Source of the DNA: Actinomycetota bacterium
Lineage (GTDB): Bacteria; Actinomycetota; Acidimicrobiia; Acidimicrobiales; Aldehydirespiratoraceae
Direction: 5' to 3'
DNA: 64,000 nt
Assembly (NCBI GenBank): GCA_029979265.1
Contig: JAPOHW010000004.1
Location: forward strand, 113,296-177,295
Below, piece by piece: positions 33,747-42,756 of this stretch (position 1 is the stretch's first letter; each line of letters opens with the position of its first letter). Under the pieces are notes generated by a model. The model ran no database searches. It saw only the letters and a list, made by a program, of their open reading frames with translations, and was not told where the DNA came from. The translations under genes and the position numbers were made by a program.

Positions 33747-34969
33747 CACATGAACACCTCTCGCTCGAAGTCGTCTATGAGGTTCTCGACTCGACCCATC
33801 TCTTCCATGATGTGGCGGGGGTCGAGGTTGCCGACGAGCTTGCCGTCGGCGTCGCAGACCGCGATCGGGAGCCCCCGACCGGCGGCCGAGTAGATCTCGT
33901 TGAGCGTGGTCTCGGGTGTGCAGGAGTTGAAGTCCTCCCGCAGCCCAGCCTGGAGTTCGGTGCTGCCCATCCCGGCGGCGCGGATGCCGTCGGCCGAGGT
34001 GAGTACCGCCTTCGGTTTGCCATCGTCGCCGAGCACGAACGCACCCGCTCGATCACCGAGACCCTGCAACGCCTCCTGCAGCGACGCGCCGGCGGCAATC
34101 GGTTGGGGCTGCTGCATGATCTCGTGCACCTGGATCACACGGCCCTGGTCGACGTCTTGCACGAACTCGGCGACATACCCGGTGGCGGGACGGGTGAGGA
34201 TCTCCTCTGGTGTGCCGATCTGCACGATGGCGCCGTCTTTCATGATGCAGACCTTGTCGCCGATCCGCAGTGCCTCGTTGAGATCGTGGGTGATGAAGAG
34301 GATCGTCTTTTTGAGTTCGGCGTTGATCGCCATCATCTCGTCTTGCATCTGGCGACGGATCAGCGGGTCGAGCGCAGAGAACGCCTCGTCCATCAGCAAC
34401 ACGTCGGGGTCGGCAGCAAGTGCCCGGGCCAGGCCCACCCGCTGCTGCATGCCGCCGGAGAGCTCTCTCGGCATCGAGTTGGCGAACGATCCGAGGCCGA
34501 CGAGGTTGAGGGCTTGCATCGAAGCCTCGTCGCGGGTGGCTTTCTCGACACCCTGCACCTTGAGGCCGTATCCGGTGTTGTCGATCACGGACCGGTGCGG
34601 GAACAGCGCGAAGTGCTGGAACACCATGCCCATCTTTTCGCGCCGGAACTGCTGCAGCGGTGGGCCATTGAGTGCCTGGACGTCGACCCCGTCGACCCAG
34701 ACGTGGCCGTCGGTGATGTCGTGCAGCTTGTTGACGGTGCGGATGGCGGTGGACTTGCCCGAACCGGACAGGCCCATGATCACAAAGGTCTCGCCTCGGT
34801 TGACCTGGAACGACACGTTGGTCATGCCGACAACGTGCTCGGTCTGTGCCTGCACGTCATTTTTCCGCATGCCGCTCTTGGCGAGCTGGAGTGCTCGGCC
34901 TCGGGGTTGAGGCCCAAAGATCTTGTAGACCTTGTCCAGTTCGATGATCACATCGTCGTTTGTTGCCAT
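33746..34969 (-). CDS. proV: Glycine betaine/proline-type ABC transporter ATP-binding protein
   Basis: A 407-residue ATPase of the OpuA/ProU type. Walker A is MGLSGSGKSTAIR, the signature is ELSGGMQQRVGLARALA, and Walker B is VLLMDEAFSALDP. The C-terminal part carries two CBS domains (from about 275), which sense ionic strength in OpuA relatives. ATG 34969 is chosen for the family-like start MATNDDVIIELDKVYKIFG. It is translationally coupled to proW. The QPRGRALQLAKSGMRKNDVQ insertion between strand 1 and the Walker A is typical of this subfamily. Confidence 0.94.
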   Translation of the reverse strand: MATNDDVIIELDKVYKIFGPQPRGRALQLAKSGMRKNDVQAQTEHVVGMTNVSFQVNRGETFVIMGLSGSGKSTAIRTVNKLHDITDGHVWVDGVDVQALNGPPLQQFRREKMGMVFQHFALFPHRSVIDNTGYGLKVQGVEKATRDEASMQALNLVGLGSFANSMPRELSGGMQQRVGLARALAADPDVLLMDEAFSALDPLIRRQMQDEMMAINAELKKTILFITHDLNEALRIGDKVCIMKDGAIVQIGTPEEILTRPATGYVAEFVQDVDQGRVIQVHEIMQQPQPIAAGASLQEALQGLGDRAGAFVLGDDGKPKAVLTSADGIRAAGMGSTELQAGLREDFNSCTPETTLNEIYSAAGRGLPIAVCDADGKLVGNLDPRHIMEEMGRVENLIDDFEREVFM

Positions 34970-35170
34970 CTCACTCTCGACTGTGTCGTGGAGAGGTAGT
35001 GGCGCGTCGGCGACCAAGAGCCGCCACGGTGCACGCGTCCCCCCCTGGGTGTATCCGGGCCGACCATAGCAGTGCGCGGAAGCCGCAGATCAAGTGTCGT
35101 CCTGAACAGGTCGAAGCGGGAAACGACTGGTCATTCGACCAGTGAACACCTGGCGATGTGTCCTCCGAAA

Positions 35171-36463
35171 TCAGCGGGCCTGGCCCGGTTCGAACGAGAA
35201 CGGCATGATGCGCGGACCGCGCACCTGACCACCCGCCCACTTCATCGGCTCCCGATCACTGAGCGTGAAATGCGGGATTCGCTCGAGAAAGACGCGCACT
35301 GCGGTGGTCATCTCGAGGCGGGCCAGGTTCGACCCTGCACACCGGTGAATGCCGGAACCGAAGGCGACATGGCGGTTGCGGGCCCGGTCGATGATGAACT
35401 CGTCGGGATTGTCGAAGTGTTCCGGGTCGTGGCACGCCGCCGGGAAGTTCATCAGGATCTTGTCGCCGTTTTTGATGTGCACGCCGTTGAAGTCGACGTC
35501 TTGTTCGGCGACCCGAGCCATCGTGACAGGCGCGTAGTAGCGGAGGAACTCTTCGATTGCCACCGGCAACAGGTCGGGCTCGTCGAGAAGTCGCTGACGG
35601 TCGTCGGGGTTCTGACTCAGGTGCCACAGGGCGGAGCCGATGGAACTCCAGGTCGTGTCGATGCCGGCCACGATCAAGAGGTTGGTGATACCGACGACCA
35701 CGGCAGGGGTGATATCGGCCTCGGGGTGATCGAGTTCCATGAAGATCAGTTCGGTGAGCAGATCGTCCTGCGGGTCACTCGAACGCTTCCCGACCTCTTC
35801 ACTGATGAAGCCGATCAGTTCGTCTCGGGCCCGCAGGCGAGCTTCAGGATCGCTCATGGCTTCGCCGAGCACGGCGTTGACCCAGATCACGAATTGGTCG
35901 GCCATCCCCGGATCGACGCCGATCATGTGAGCGATGACTCGGGGTGGGATCTGCTGGCTGTAGTCGACGGCACCGTCGCACTGACCGGATTCGATGAACC
36001 CGTCGATCAACTGATGGCAGAGTTCTTCGGTGTAGTCCTGCCAGCGGGTCACCGCTTTGGGGGCAAAGGCCGGCAGCAGCATCCGCCGGGTCCAGGTGTG
36101 GATGGGCGGGTCGGCGGTGATCGGTGCCGCCGCAATCATCTGCTCGTAGCGACTCATCTCGGGGGTGTTGGGTGCTGGCGGCATGACCAGCACCTGCCGT
36201 GACGAGAACTCGTCGGTCATCTTCGCCATCTCGCGAATGTCGTCGAAGCGCGTCGGGTTCCACGACCCGCCGAGCCGATCGGTGTGCGCGATCGGACATT
36301 TTTCGCGCATCTCGGCCCACATCGGCACTGGGTTCTCAATGTAACCCTCGTCGCGAATGTCGTAGTCGGTCGTCCAGTCCTCGACCGGTCCGCCGGGCTT
36401 CCAGATCTCTTCGCTGGTGGCGACTTTCATCTTGACGTGCATGTCGTCGTGGCGATCCGTCAT
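35171..36463 (-). CDS. Cytochrome P450
   Basis: A 430-residue soluble bacterial P450. The I-helix oxygen-binding motif is AGIDTT (266-271), ExxR is E305-R308 in EEFLRYY, and the heme loop is FGSGIHRCAGSNLAR with Cys375 as ligand. ATG 36463. The sequence style is that of CYP families used on terpenoid, sterol or aromatic substrates, but the substrate is not known. No ferredoxin or reductase gene adjoins it. It is 1.2 kb-scale and complete, with 135 bp between its start and the divergent tmRNA gene. Confidence 0.95.
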   Translation of the reverse strand: MTDRHDDMHVKMKVATSEEIWKPGGPVEDWTTDYDIRDEGYIENPVPMWAEMREKCPIAHTDRLGGSWNPTRFDDIREMAKMTDEFSSRQVLVMPPAPNTPEMSRYEQMIAAAPITADPPIHTWTRRMLLPAFAPKAVTRWQDYTEELCHQLIDGFIESGQCDGAVDYSQQIPPRVIAHMIGVDPGMADQFVIWVNAVLGEAMSDPEARLRARDELIGFISEEVGKRSSDPQDDLLTELIFMELDHPEADITPAVVVGITNLLIVAGIDTTWSSIGSALWHLSQNPDDRQRLLDEPDLLPVAIEEFLRYYAPVTMARVAEQDVDFNGVHIKNGDKILMNFPAACHDPEHFDNPDEFIIDRARNRHVAFGSGIHRCAGSNLARLEMTTAVRVFLERIPHFTLSDREPMKWAGGQVRGPRIMPFSFEPGQAR

Positions 36464-36598
36464 GGCGTCGACGGTAGCAGCCCTACCAGAACCGCATGGG
36501 TGTTGGTTCGAGCGGAGGCGTGCTGTCACGCACAGGCTGTACCCTTCCCTCAGCGGCGTGTTCGACGCTGCGTGCTACTTGACAAGAGACGGCACCAC

Positions 36599-36987
36599 GG
36601 GGCTGATCGGTTTCGACGTTGGGACCAGGATGCGTCGGTGTGCGACCGGAGTTGCTCAGACTCCCAAAACGGGGCACCCAAAGAGACGCCGATACGGACG
36701 ATCTCACTCTCGCCGCCTGACCCCTAGTCAGGTAGTGGAGAGTCATCGCGAGCAGCAATGCCACGCGGGGCCTGACCACTGCAGCCTGTCAACAGAAGCA
36801 GTGGTGGACGGTAGGGAAAGACCACTGACAGCAGGCAAAGACCGCTGACATCGGAGAAAGATCCGGTGGCCGAGCTTGCTCATTCGACCCGGCGAACCAA
36901 CAGCCACGAGTTGGAATCACGGGAATGGTCGTAACGCATCACGTGACCACCTGACGGACGAGGGTTCGATTCCCTCCAGCTCCACCA
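36599..36987 (+). ncRNA. ssrA: Transfer-messenger RNA
   Basis: The 5' end GGGGCTGATCGGTTTCGAC and the 3' end GGTTCGATTCCCTCCAGCTCCACCA form the tRNA-like half. GGGGCUG pairs with CAGCUCC to give the acceptor stem, including the G3-U pair that marks alanine identity, and CCA is encoded. The resume codon is GCC at 36688, 90 nt from the 5' end as in E. coli. The tag is ADTDDLTLAA, ending at TGA 36718-36720. The total of 389 nt is normal. It rescues stalled ribosomes together with SmpB. Confidence 0.95.
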
Positions 36988-37009
36988 TGGGGGATTAGTG
37001 GAATTCGGC

Positions 37010-37047
37010 GATTTCTCTCGTAGTAATCAGCCGGGTTCTTCGGGTCC
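37010..37047 (+). repeat. Direct repeat copy A, just downstream of tmRNA
   Basis: A 38-bp sequence matching 38876-38913 at 34 of 38 positions by direct comparison. It begins 23 bp after the tmRNA 3' end. Otherwise the 245 bp between tmRNA and the next gene hold only a 6-bp inverted repeat (CCTGAG 37162-37167/CTCAGG 37179-37184), possibly part of the next gene's promoter. Confidence 0.7.
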
Positions 37048-37232
37048 CGATGCCGCTGTTGCGAACTCAGAACTCAGAGGCTGCTAGCTCGGCTTGAGCA
37101 CGAAAGACCGCAAACGCAGCCCAGCCAGTACCGACCGAATCTCGTAAACAACAGCGGTTTTCCTGAGTGCCCGGTTCGCTCAGGTAGTTTGCATGCTGGC
37201 GCACGGCAACACGACAAGGACGGATTTTCACC

Positions 37233-37892
37233 GTGGCGGAACCCTACAACACGAAGCCCGGTTCAAAACTGGCCACGACACGGCTCGGGATCCGAGCCTT
37301 CATCGCATCGGTCGCGGTCAACGCGGTGCTCGGCGCCTGGGCATTGTTGAGCGGCGACTTCGGCGAAACCGAAGGCCGAGTCCTCGTCACGACATTCCTC
37401 ATCTCGGCCGCCATGCTCAGCGTGCTCCTCAACGCCCCAGCGCTCCGCAAAAACGTCCTGCGGCCCCTACCCGCAGTGGGGGCCGGCAGCAGCGCGGCGG
37501 GATTTTCACTGTTCATCGTCGTCGCATGGATCCAAAACCCGGACGAAACCCTCATCAAGTTGGCGGCGAGCGGCCTCGTGATCGGTGGCGCCGCCACCCT
37601 CGCCACCGCACTGCGCCTGATCGGTGAACCGGCCCCGGCGGTCTGGCTCCGCTCAATGACAGAAATCGCGATCGCCGCTCTGTCGGTGACAGTTCTCGCC
37701 GTCGTGTGGAACGAAGGCGGCGACGACTGGGTCGCCCGACTGATCGGCATCGAAAGCATCGCCGTGGCCGCCGGAACGCTCCTCATTCCGGTCCTCGCCC
37801 GGTTCGGCCGTGGCGCGCAGATGCCCGCACCGGCCGAATTTGCGTGCCCACACTGCGGCGAGGCCATCGACCTTTCATCGATCGAGCGATAA
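37233..37892 (+). CDS. Hypothetical membrane protein with C-terminal zinc-ribbon-like knuckle
   Basis: A 219-residue protein I do not recognise. It has about six hydrophobic segments (for example FIASVAVNAVLGAWALLSG, FSLFIVVAWI and AIAALSVTVLAVVW). It ends in FACPHCGEAIDLSSIER, a CxxC half zinc-ribbon (Cys205, Cys208) on the cytoplasmic or terminal tail. GTG start at 37233. It is the first gene after tmRNA and may belong to an inserted segment. Confidence 0.6.
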   Translation: MAEPYNTKPGSKLATTRLGIRAFIASVAVNAVLGAWALLSGDFGETEGRVLVTTFLISAAMLSVLLNAPALRKNVLRPLPAVGAGSSAAGFSLFIVVAWIQNPDETLIKLAASGLVIGGAATLATALRLIGEPAPAVWLRSMTEIAIAALSVTVLAVVWNEGGDDWVARLIGIESIAVAAGTLLIPVLARFGRGAQMPAPAEFACPHCGEAIDLSSIER

Positions 37893-38068
37893 CGCAGCCG
37901 TCTGCGCTGGTCTTTCAACACCACGCCCGCTTCGGCAGCCGTTCGCCTCCGAGTCCCGCAAGGTTGTCGACTCGAGCAGGCATGCAGCCACGACCACCAG
38001 CGGGCACGCAAGTGCCCCAACGTGAACCTCCCGCACCGTGAGAACCAGCAACAACGACTTGACCACTG

Positions 38069-38314
38069 ATGAGTGCCCCCACCCCCGAACGCTTCGAACC
38101 CAGCGACCAAGAGAGCGACGACCTCGCCAACCGAAACACCGACGTCCCGGGCCAAAATAGTGACACTGTCGAATCGGTCATCGACGACATCATGGCGTTA
38201 CGTCAACGGATCGTCGGGCCCGACCGAGACCCTTGCGAGATCACCATCCGCATCAAAGACGACCGCGCGCTGATCAACGTCGAAATCGACCCCGACCGTG
38301 ACGGTCCTCGTTGA
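38069..38314 (+). CDS. Small hypothetical acidic protein
   Basis: An 81-residue acidic protein with a disordered N-terminal half and a compact C-terminal part (VIDDIMALRQRIVGPDRDPCEITIRIKDDRALINVEID). I do not recognise it. Nothing identifiable was seen in the 176 bp before it. A similar ITLRDDQRVELGIE string appears in a nearby open frame ending at 38767, which may be a decayed copy. Confidence 0.4.
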   Translation: MSAPTPERFEPSDQESDDLANRNTDVPGQNSDTVESVIDDIMALRQRIVGPDRDPCEITIRIKDDRALINVEIDPDRDGPR

Positions 38315-38875
38315 TCACCTTCGAAACCAATCCAACAACAGCACCTTGCCAAGGCGAAGAGGCTTCCGCTCAGCCAGGGATCTACAACGACGTTGCCAGA
38401 ATCATCACCAGCTACTGGGGCCCTGGCGAGTGAGGTCTTCGAAACACGGCAGTCGCCTGCTCAGCGCGGGGCGGAACTCGAGGGTGGGGAACCTGGACGC
38501 ACCCAGATCCCGTCGTCTCTGCTGATCTGCGTCGCCAGCGATCCCAGTCCGAACCACCGAGGCTCCACGCGATCGAGGGAAAGCAGCCGAAGGGTTCGAC
38601 CGCACATCGGTCTCCGAGACCCACGCCCAGGGACGCGGCGCAGACACCTTCAGACAGAATGCAAGACACCCTCACAGAAGCTCCGTCAGAACTTCATCGA
38701 CATCACACTGCACTCCAGCGACATCACACTGCGCGATGACCAACGAGTCGAACTGGGAATCGAGTAACGAGAACCACGCCGTCAGCAGGGCGCGCCCCGT
38801 GTGAACAGACTGGCGAATCCGCGTGAACACACCCAAGCCGGGGGCCCCGGCTCCTGCGCCACGACTGACGGAACT
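38315..38875. other. Non-coding or decayed stretch
   Basis: No convincing gene. It contains a 14-bp tandem pair CGACATCACACTGC (38698-38711 and 38719-38732, period 21 bp) inside an open frame that ends at 38767, and a near-perfect palindrome AGCCGGGG-G-CCCCGGCT at 38836-38852, 23 bp before direct repeat copy B. Confidence 0.5.
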
Positions 38876-38913
38876 GATTTCTCTCGCAGAGATCAGCCGG
38901 GTTCTTCAGGTCC
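38876..38913 (+). repeat. Direct repeat copy B
   Basis: A 38-bp partner of 37010-37047 (34/38 identical, same orientation). Together the copies bracket about 1.83 kb holding two hypothetical genes. Similarity fades quickly outside the 38 bp. Confidence 0.7.
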
Positions 38914-38998
38914 TGTTCGCCTTTGCTCGAAGGTGCCGTGTCGCGTCAGCAGGTCAGGAAACCTGTGTGGGCTTCAAGTCTCGGCCGGCGCTGCCGAC

Positions 38999-39997
38999 AT
39001 GCGTGAGATGTCGACATGTGCTTCGCTCCTCCGTCGTGGGCTGGTCGTGGCGTTGCTCACCACGAGCCTCGCGTCGTGTTCGCGAGGCGACGCCGATGCC
39101 GGTGAGATCGCTACACCGGAACCACCGAAGGCAACCGGGGTCGTTGACGATGCAGGAACTGCTGCAGCGACAACGACCAGCGAAGCCGTCTCGACCACAA
39201 CAACCCCACCGACGACAACCACCGCTCCACCGCCAAGTACCACCACGGCGTCCGCTGATGTTGTGGCCGTGCCTGAGGGCACGCTCGGGTACAAGACGCT
39301 CACTGCGGGCCACAGCTTCTTTGCTCCTGTCGCCGAACACTTCGAACACTTCGTAGTCAAGTCCGGCCTTGTCGAACACACCCAGTGGGTCGTATTCGAG
39401 AGCGGATCAGACGGTGCCCCCGAAGCGCTGTGGAACAACGATGCACGACGTCAGGAGATGCAGAGTCATCTCGCCACAGGCGACATCGACTTGTTCGTGT
39501 TGACCTATCACCCGAGCTACGGCGGCCCTGACGGCTACCGCAACTGGATCAACGAAGCCATCGGCCACAACCCTGACACGATGATCGCCATCGGGTTTCC
39601 TTGGTCCCTCAACCCGACTGACATGGACGCTGCCAGTTATGCAGAACAATGGCAGACCGGCTTTGACGGGCTTGAAGTTGGCCTTCTCGACGGGCTGCGA
39701 GCCGAGTTTCCCGACACCGAGATCCGTTCGCTTCCCTACGGCCGTGTTGCTGTCGAGGCCTACCTAGCGTTTGAGGCGGGAGAACTCGACGTGGTCGGGC
39801 AACTGATCTCCCCGCTCGGCGCAACCGGTCGGATCGGACTGTTCCGAGACTCGCTGGGGCACCCCGGTCTCTTCCTCACCGAAGCGGCGTCCCTTTTCTG
39901 GTTTCATCTGCTCTACGGCGATGCAACGGACGCGACCCCACAGGAGGTCGATCCCGAACACATCCAAATCGTCGAACTGGCTCTCGCGAACGCCTAG
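38999..39997 (+). CDS. SGNH-hydrolase-like surface lipoprotein
   Basis: About 332 residues from ATG 38999 (a second ATG at 39008 is equally possible). A signal peptide with lipobox LASC is followed by a Thr/Pro/Ser-rich linker and a globular domain starting GTLGYKTLTAGHSFFAPVAEHFEHF. The GHSFF block resembles the block I serine of SGNH/GDSL hydrolases, and TYHPSYGG and LPYGRVAVEAYLAF may hold other blocks. The catalytic assignment is tentative. It would be anchored on the outer face of the membrane. It is the first of three exported proteins in a row. Confidence 0.6.
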   Translation: MREMSTCASLLRRGLVVALLTTSLASCSRGDADAGEIATPEPPKATGVVDDAGTAAATTTSEAVSTTTTPPTTTTAPPPSTTTASADVVAVPEGTLGYKTLTAGHSFFAPVAEHFEHFVVKSGLVEHTQWVVFESGSDGAPEALWNNDARRQEMQSHLATGDIDLFVLTYHPSYGGPDGYRNWINEAIGHNPDTMIAIGFPWSLNPTDMDAASYAEQWQTGFDGLEVGLLDGLRAEFPDTEIRSLPYGRVAVEAYLAFEAGELDVVGQLISPLGATGRIGLFRDSLGHPGLFLTEAASLFWFHLLYGDATDATPQEVDPEHIQIVELALANA

Positions 39998-40080
39998 CCG
40001 TGACCGCACAACTCGCGTCGCCGGGTCGTTCGTCTGCTTCACGCCTCAAGCAACAGGTGCGACAAGCCGATGGACTTCAC

Positions 40081-40575
40081 ATGTCTTGGCCGATCGTGCT
40101 CCTCGCACTCTTGCTGCTCACAACGGCATGTGCCGCCAGCGAGCCGGGATCTTCGGCGTTGGCCGTCACCACCGAAGAGGAGTCGGAAGTGGTGCCCGAG
40201 AATTCGGAAGAGACCAGCACGACCATTGCAACCGTGCCACCTGCGGTAAGCACCGAGGCGTCGATCTCAAGCGACCTCGAGGATCCAGCCGTCGTGTTCC
40301 TTGCGCTCGTCGAAGAAGCGCTCGTCGACACCGATTGGGCTGATGTCACATTCGAAGCTCCCGAGGTATTCCTTACCAACGGGCAGCTGATGTGTGACCA
40401 GCTTGGAGACGGCTCGTCGATCGACGAGGTGCTCTCAGAGTTCGCCACGACCCTCACGGAACTACCAGTCGAAGACATCGACGACGACACCGCCACCCTT
40501 GCCGGAGCACTGCTCGGGACGGCGGTTGCTACGCTCTGCCCAGAACACGAAGACATCTTGGAGAATGCCCGATGA
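40081..40575 (+). CDS. DUF732-like lipoprotein
   Basis: A 164-residue exported protein. ATG 40081 starts a signal peptide (IVLLALLLLTTAC, lipobox Cys17). After an acidic Ser/Thr-rich linker, residues 85-160 contain two cysteines (in GQLMCDQLG and VATLCPEH) in a helical domain like actinobacterial DUF732, where they form a disulfide. An alternative in-frame start at 40000 would bury the signal peptide and is not favoured. It overlaps the next start by ATGA. Confidence 0.65.
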   Translation: MSWPIVLLALLLLTTACAASEPGSSALAVTTEEESEVVPENSEETSTTIATVPPAVSTEASISSDLEDPAVVFLALVEEALVDTDWADVTFEAPEVFLTNGQLMCDQLGDGSSIDEVLSEFATTLTELPVEDIDDDTATLAGALLGTAVATLCPEHEDILENAR

Positions 40576-40985
40576 CCAGCCGCCTACGTCGAACACTCAT
40601 CGCTGTGACCGCCGTAGCGACGTTGCTGACTTCTGTCAACGCCGCTGCAGCTCAGCCGAGCGAGGCAACCGGTCTGGATCGTGCACGAGAGGCTGCGTTC
40701 CAGAGCTTCGATCGGGCCAAGGCGTCCGCCCCGGGGCAAGCCAACCGGGCGCGCGGTCTCGATGAAGAGCGCCTGCGCGGTCTCGAACGAGCAGCGGAGG
40801 CGCGCAACGCCGCTGCTGAAGCCGGCGCCAACGCCGCTGGGGCCGAGGCGAGCAGCAACGGGAATGCATTCGGACGTCAAGTCACGGTCGAGGACGAAAA
40901 GAACCGCGGCCAAGCGGTTCGGGCCCTCGTTCACGCCCGCAACGCAGCTCGACCCACGGACGGGGACAGCGACGGCGAGGACTGA
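40572..40985 (+). CDS. Secreted Ala/Arg-rich hypothetical protein
   Basis: A 137-residue protein. Residues 1-28 are a Sec signal peptide (LRRTLIAVTAVATLLTSVNAAAAQ). The mature part is rich in Ala, Arg and Glu and is probably helical (LDEERLRGLERAAEARNAAAEAGANA). No family recognised. The start overlaps the DUF732-like gene's stop by ATGA, so the two are co-translated and may act together at the cell surface. Confidence 0.6.
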   Translation: MTSRLRRTLIAVTAVATLLTSVNAAAAQPSEATGLDRAREAAFQSFDRAKASAPGQANRARGLDEERLRGLERAAEARNAAAEAGANAAGAEASSNGNAFGRQVTVEDEKNRGQAVRALVHARNAARPTDGDSDGED

Positions 40986-41143
40986 CGCGCGCCCCTAGGC
41001 GTGCTCTACCCGGGTTGCAGTTACAAGTCGAAATGTCCGACGGCCGCAACCACCGGCCTCGAAACAAATGCGCCGTTGGGGAACCCCGCTCGCTCCTGAC
41101 ACCCCTGCCCATCCCGCGGTCGCTCGAGCGGTAGGTTCCCAGC

Positions 41144-42739
41144 ATGGACGTGGGGATGATCGCCGTTGCCTTCGGTTTCGGGTTTGCGGCGTCGATGGTC
41201 AGGCTTCCCCCGCTCGTCGGCTACCTGATCGCAGGATTCGTCCTCCACGCCTTCGACTATGAGACGACCGAGGGCATCGAGTACATCGCCGACACCGGCA
41301 TCTTGTTGCTGCTGTTCGGGATCGGCCTGAAGCTCAAGCCCAGCACGCTTGCCCGGCCGGTCATCTGGGGTGGCGCCACCATTCATGCCGGCCTCACCAC
41401 CCTGGCCGTCGGCAGTTTGCTCCTGGGAGTTGGCGCCCTAGGGGTTCCCTTGGCCGCCGAACTCGGTGTCCGTGAGGCGGTGCTGGTGGGCTTCGCGTTC
41501 TCGTTCTGCAGCACCGTGTTCGCCGTCAAGGCCCTCGAGGGTCGCAACGAAACCAGCGCGCTTCAGGGCCGTCTCGCCATCGGCACGCTGGTCGTGCAAG
41601 ACATCTTTGCCGTCGTGTTCCTCACCCTCGCCGTCGACGAGGCACCGTCGCCGTGGGCGCTTGTCGTGGTTCCCGCCGTGCTGCTCGCCCGACCCCTGTA
41701 CAGCTGGGTGCTCGATCACGCCGGCCACGGCGAACTGATGCTGCTGCTCGGCCTCGTACTCGCCGTCGGTGTCGGCGGGCAGGTGTTCAAAGAGGTCGGC
41801 CTCAAACCCGATCTCGGCGCGCTCCTGATCGGCCTCACCCTCGCCAACCATCCCCGCAGCAAGGAACTGGCGTCGACGTTGCTCGGGTTCAAAGACATCC
41901 TGCTGATCGGGTTCTTCTTGTCGATCGGGCTCGGTGGTGCTCCAGACGGGGCCGCCCTCACCATCGCCGTGATCGTTGTGGCCATCCTGCCGATCAAGAC
42001 CGCCGGGTTCGTCTATCTCATCTCCCGTTTCCGCTATCGCGTTCGCACGGCCTGGCACACCTCGGCCAGCCTGGCGACCTACAGCGAGTTCGGCCTGATC
42101 GTCGCCGTCGTCGGTGTCGACCAGGCTCTGCTCGACGAACGCTGGATCTCGGCCATCGCTGTCGCCGTTTCGGTCTCGTTCGTGCTCGCCGCGCCGCTCA
42201 ACACCCATCGCTACACCCTCTACGGCCGGGTGAGCGGCCGGCTGCAGTCGATCGGTCGCACCCCGGTCCGCGCCGACGACGCAGTCATCGATCCCGGTGG
42301 AGCCCAGATCATCGTCTTCGGCATGGGACGCATCGGTGCGGGCGCCTACGACGAACTCCGAGAGCGACGCGGCGATGTCGTCCTCGGCGTCGATCGCCAC
42401 GACCACAACGTCGAGGCGCACCGTGCCCAGGGCCGTGACGTCGTGCGCGGCGATGCCCTCGACATCGAGTTCTGGGAACGACTCTGCCTCACCGCCGACA
42501 CCGACCTGGTCGTGCTCGCCATGAGCGATCACACGGCGAACATGGAAGCGGTGCGCCGAGTACGGGACTTCCTCCCCGACGCAACCCTGGCGGCAGTTGC
42601 AACCCATGTCGACGAACTGAAGGAACTCGAGGCCGTCGGCGTCGACGTCGCCCGCAACCTCTACGGCGAGGCCGGTCAGGGGCTGGCCGGGGACGCGTGC
42701 GACTTCCTTGCCGACGACAGGCGGAACTCAGACGACTGA
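41144..42739 (+). CDS. KefB-type cation:proton antiporter with TrkA-N domain
   Basis: A 531-residue CPA2 antiporter. The N-terminal ~370 residues hold about 12 membrane helices, with GIGLKLKPSTLA, FSFCSTVFAVKALEGR and the unwound-helix segment FKEVGLKPDLGALLIGLTLANHP. From about residue 387 a TrkA-N nucleotide-binding domain follows (IIVFGMGRIGAGAYDEL). It probably exchanges K+ or Na+ for protons under redox or nucleotide control. No glutathione-gating protein gene is nearby. Confidence 0.9.
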   Translation: MDVGMIAVAFGFGFAASMVRLPPLVGYLIAGFVLHAFDYETTEGIEYIADTGILLLLFGIGLKLKPSTLARPVIWGGATIHAGLTTLAVGSLLLGVGALGVPLAAELGVREAVLVGFAFSFCSTVFAVKALEGRNETSALQGRLAIGTLVVQDIFAVVFLTLAVDEAPSPWALVVVPAVLLARPLYSWVLDHAGHGELMLLLGLVLAVGVGGQVFKEVGLKPDLGALLIGLTLANHPRSKELASTLLGFKDILLIGFFLSIGLGGAPDGAALTIAVIVVAILPIKTAGFVYLISRFRYRVRTAWHTSASLATYSEFGLIVAVVGVDQALLDERWISAIAVAVSVSFVLAAPLNTHRYTLYGRVSGRLQSIGRTPVRADDAVIDPGGAQIIVFGMGRIGAGAYDELRERRGDVVLGVDRHDHNVEAHRAQGRDVVRGDALDIEFWERLCLTADTDLVVLAMSDHTANMEAVRRVRDFLPDATLAAVATHVDELKELEAVGVDVARNLYGEAGQGLAGDACDFLADDRRNSDD

Positions 42740-42756
42740 CCACTCGTCACACCACC

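Noticed and set aside
36661..36732. Tag reading frame starting GCA CCC AAA in tmRNA
   Set aside because: It ends SPPDP at a TAG and lacks the LAA end. The GCC frame ends LAA at nucleotide 90 from the 5' end, as expected.
38393..38767. A 124-codon ORF downstream of the small acidic gene
   Set aside because: No start signal, odd composition and no recognisable domain; kept only as a possible decayed copy.
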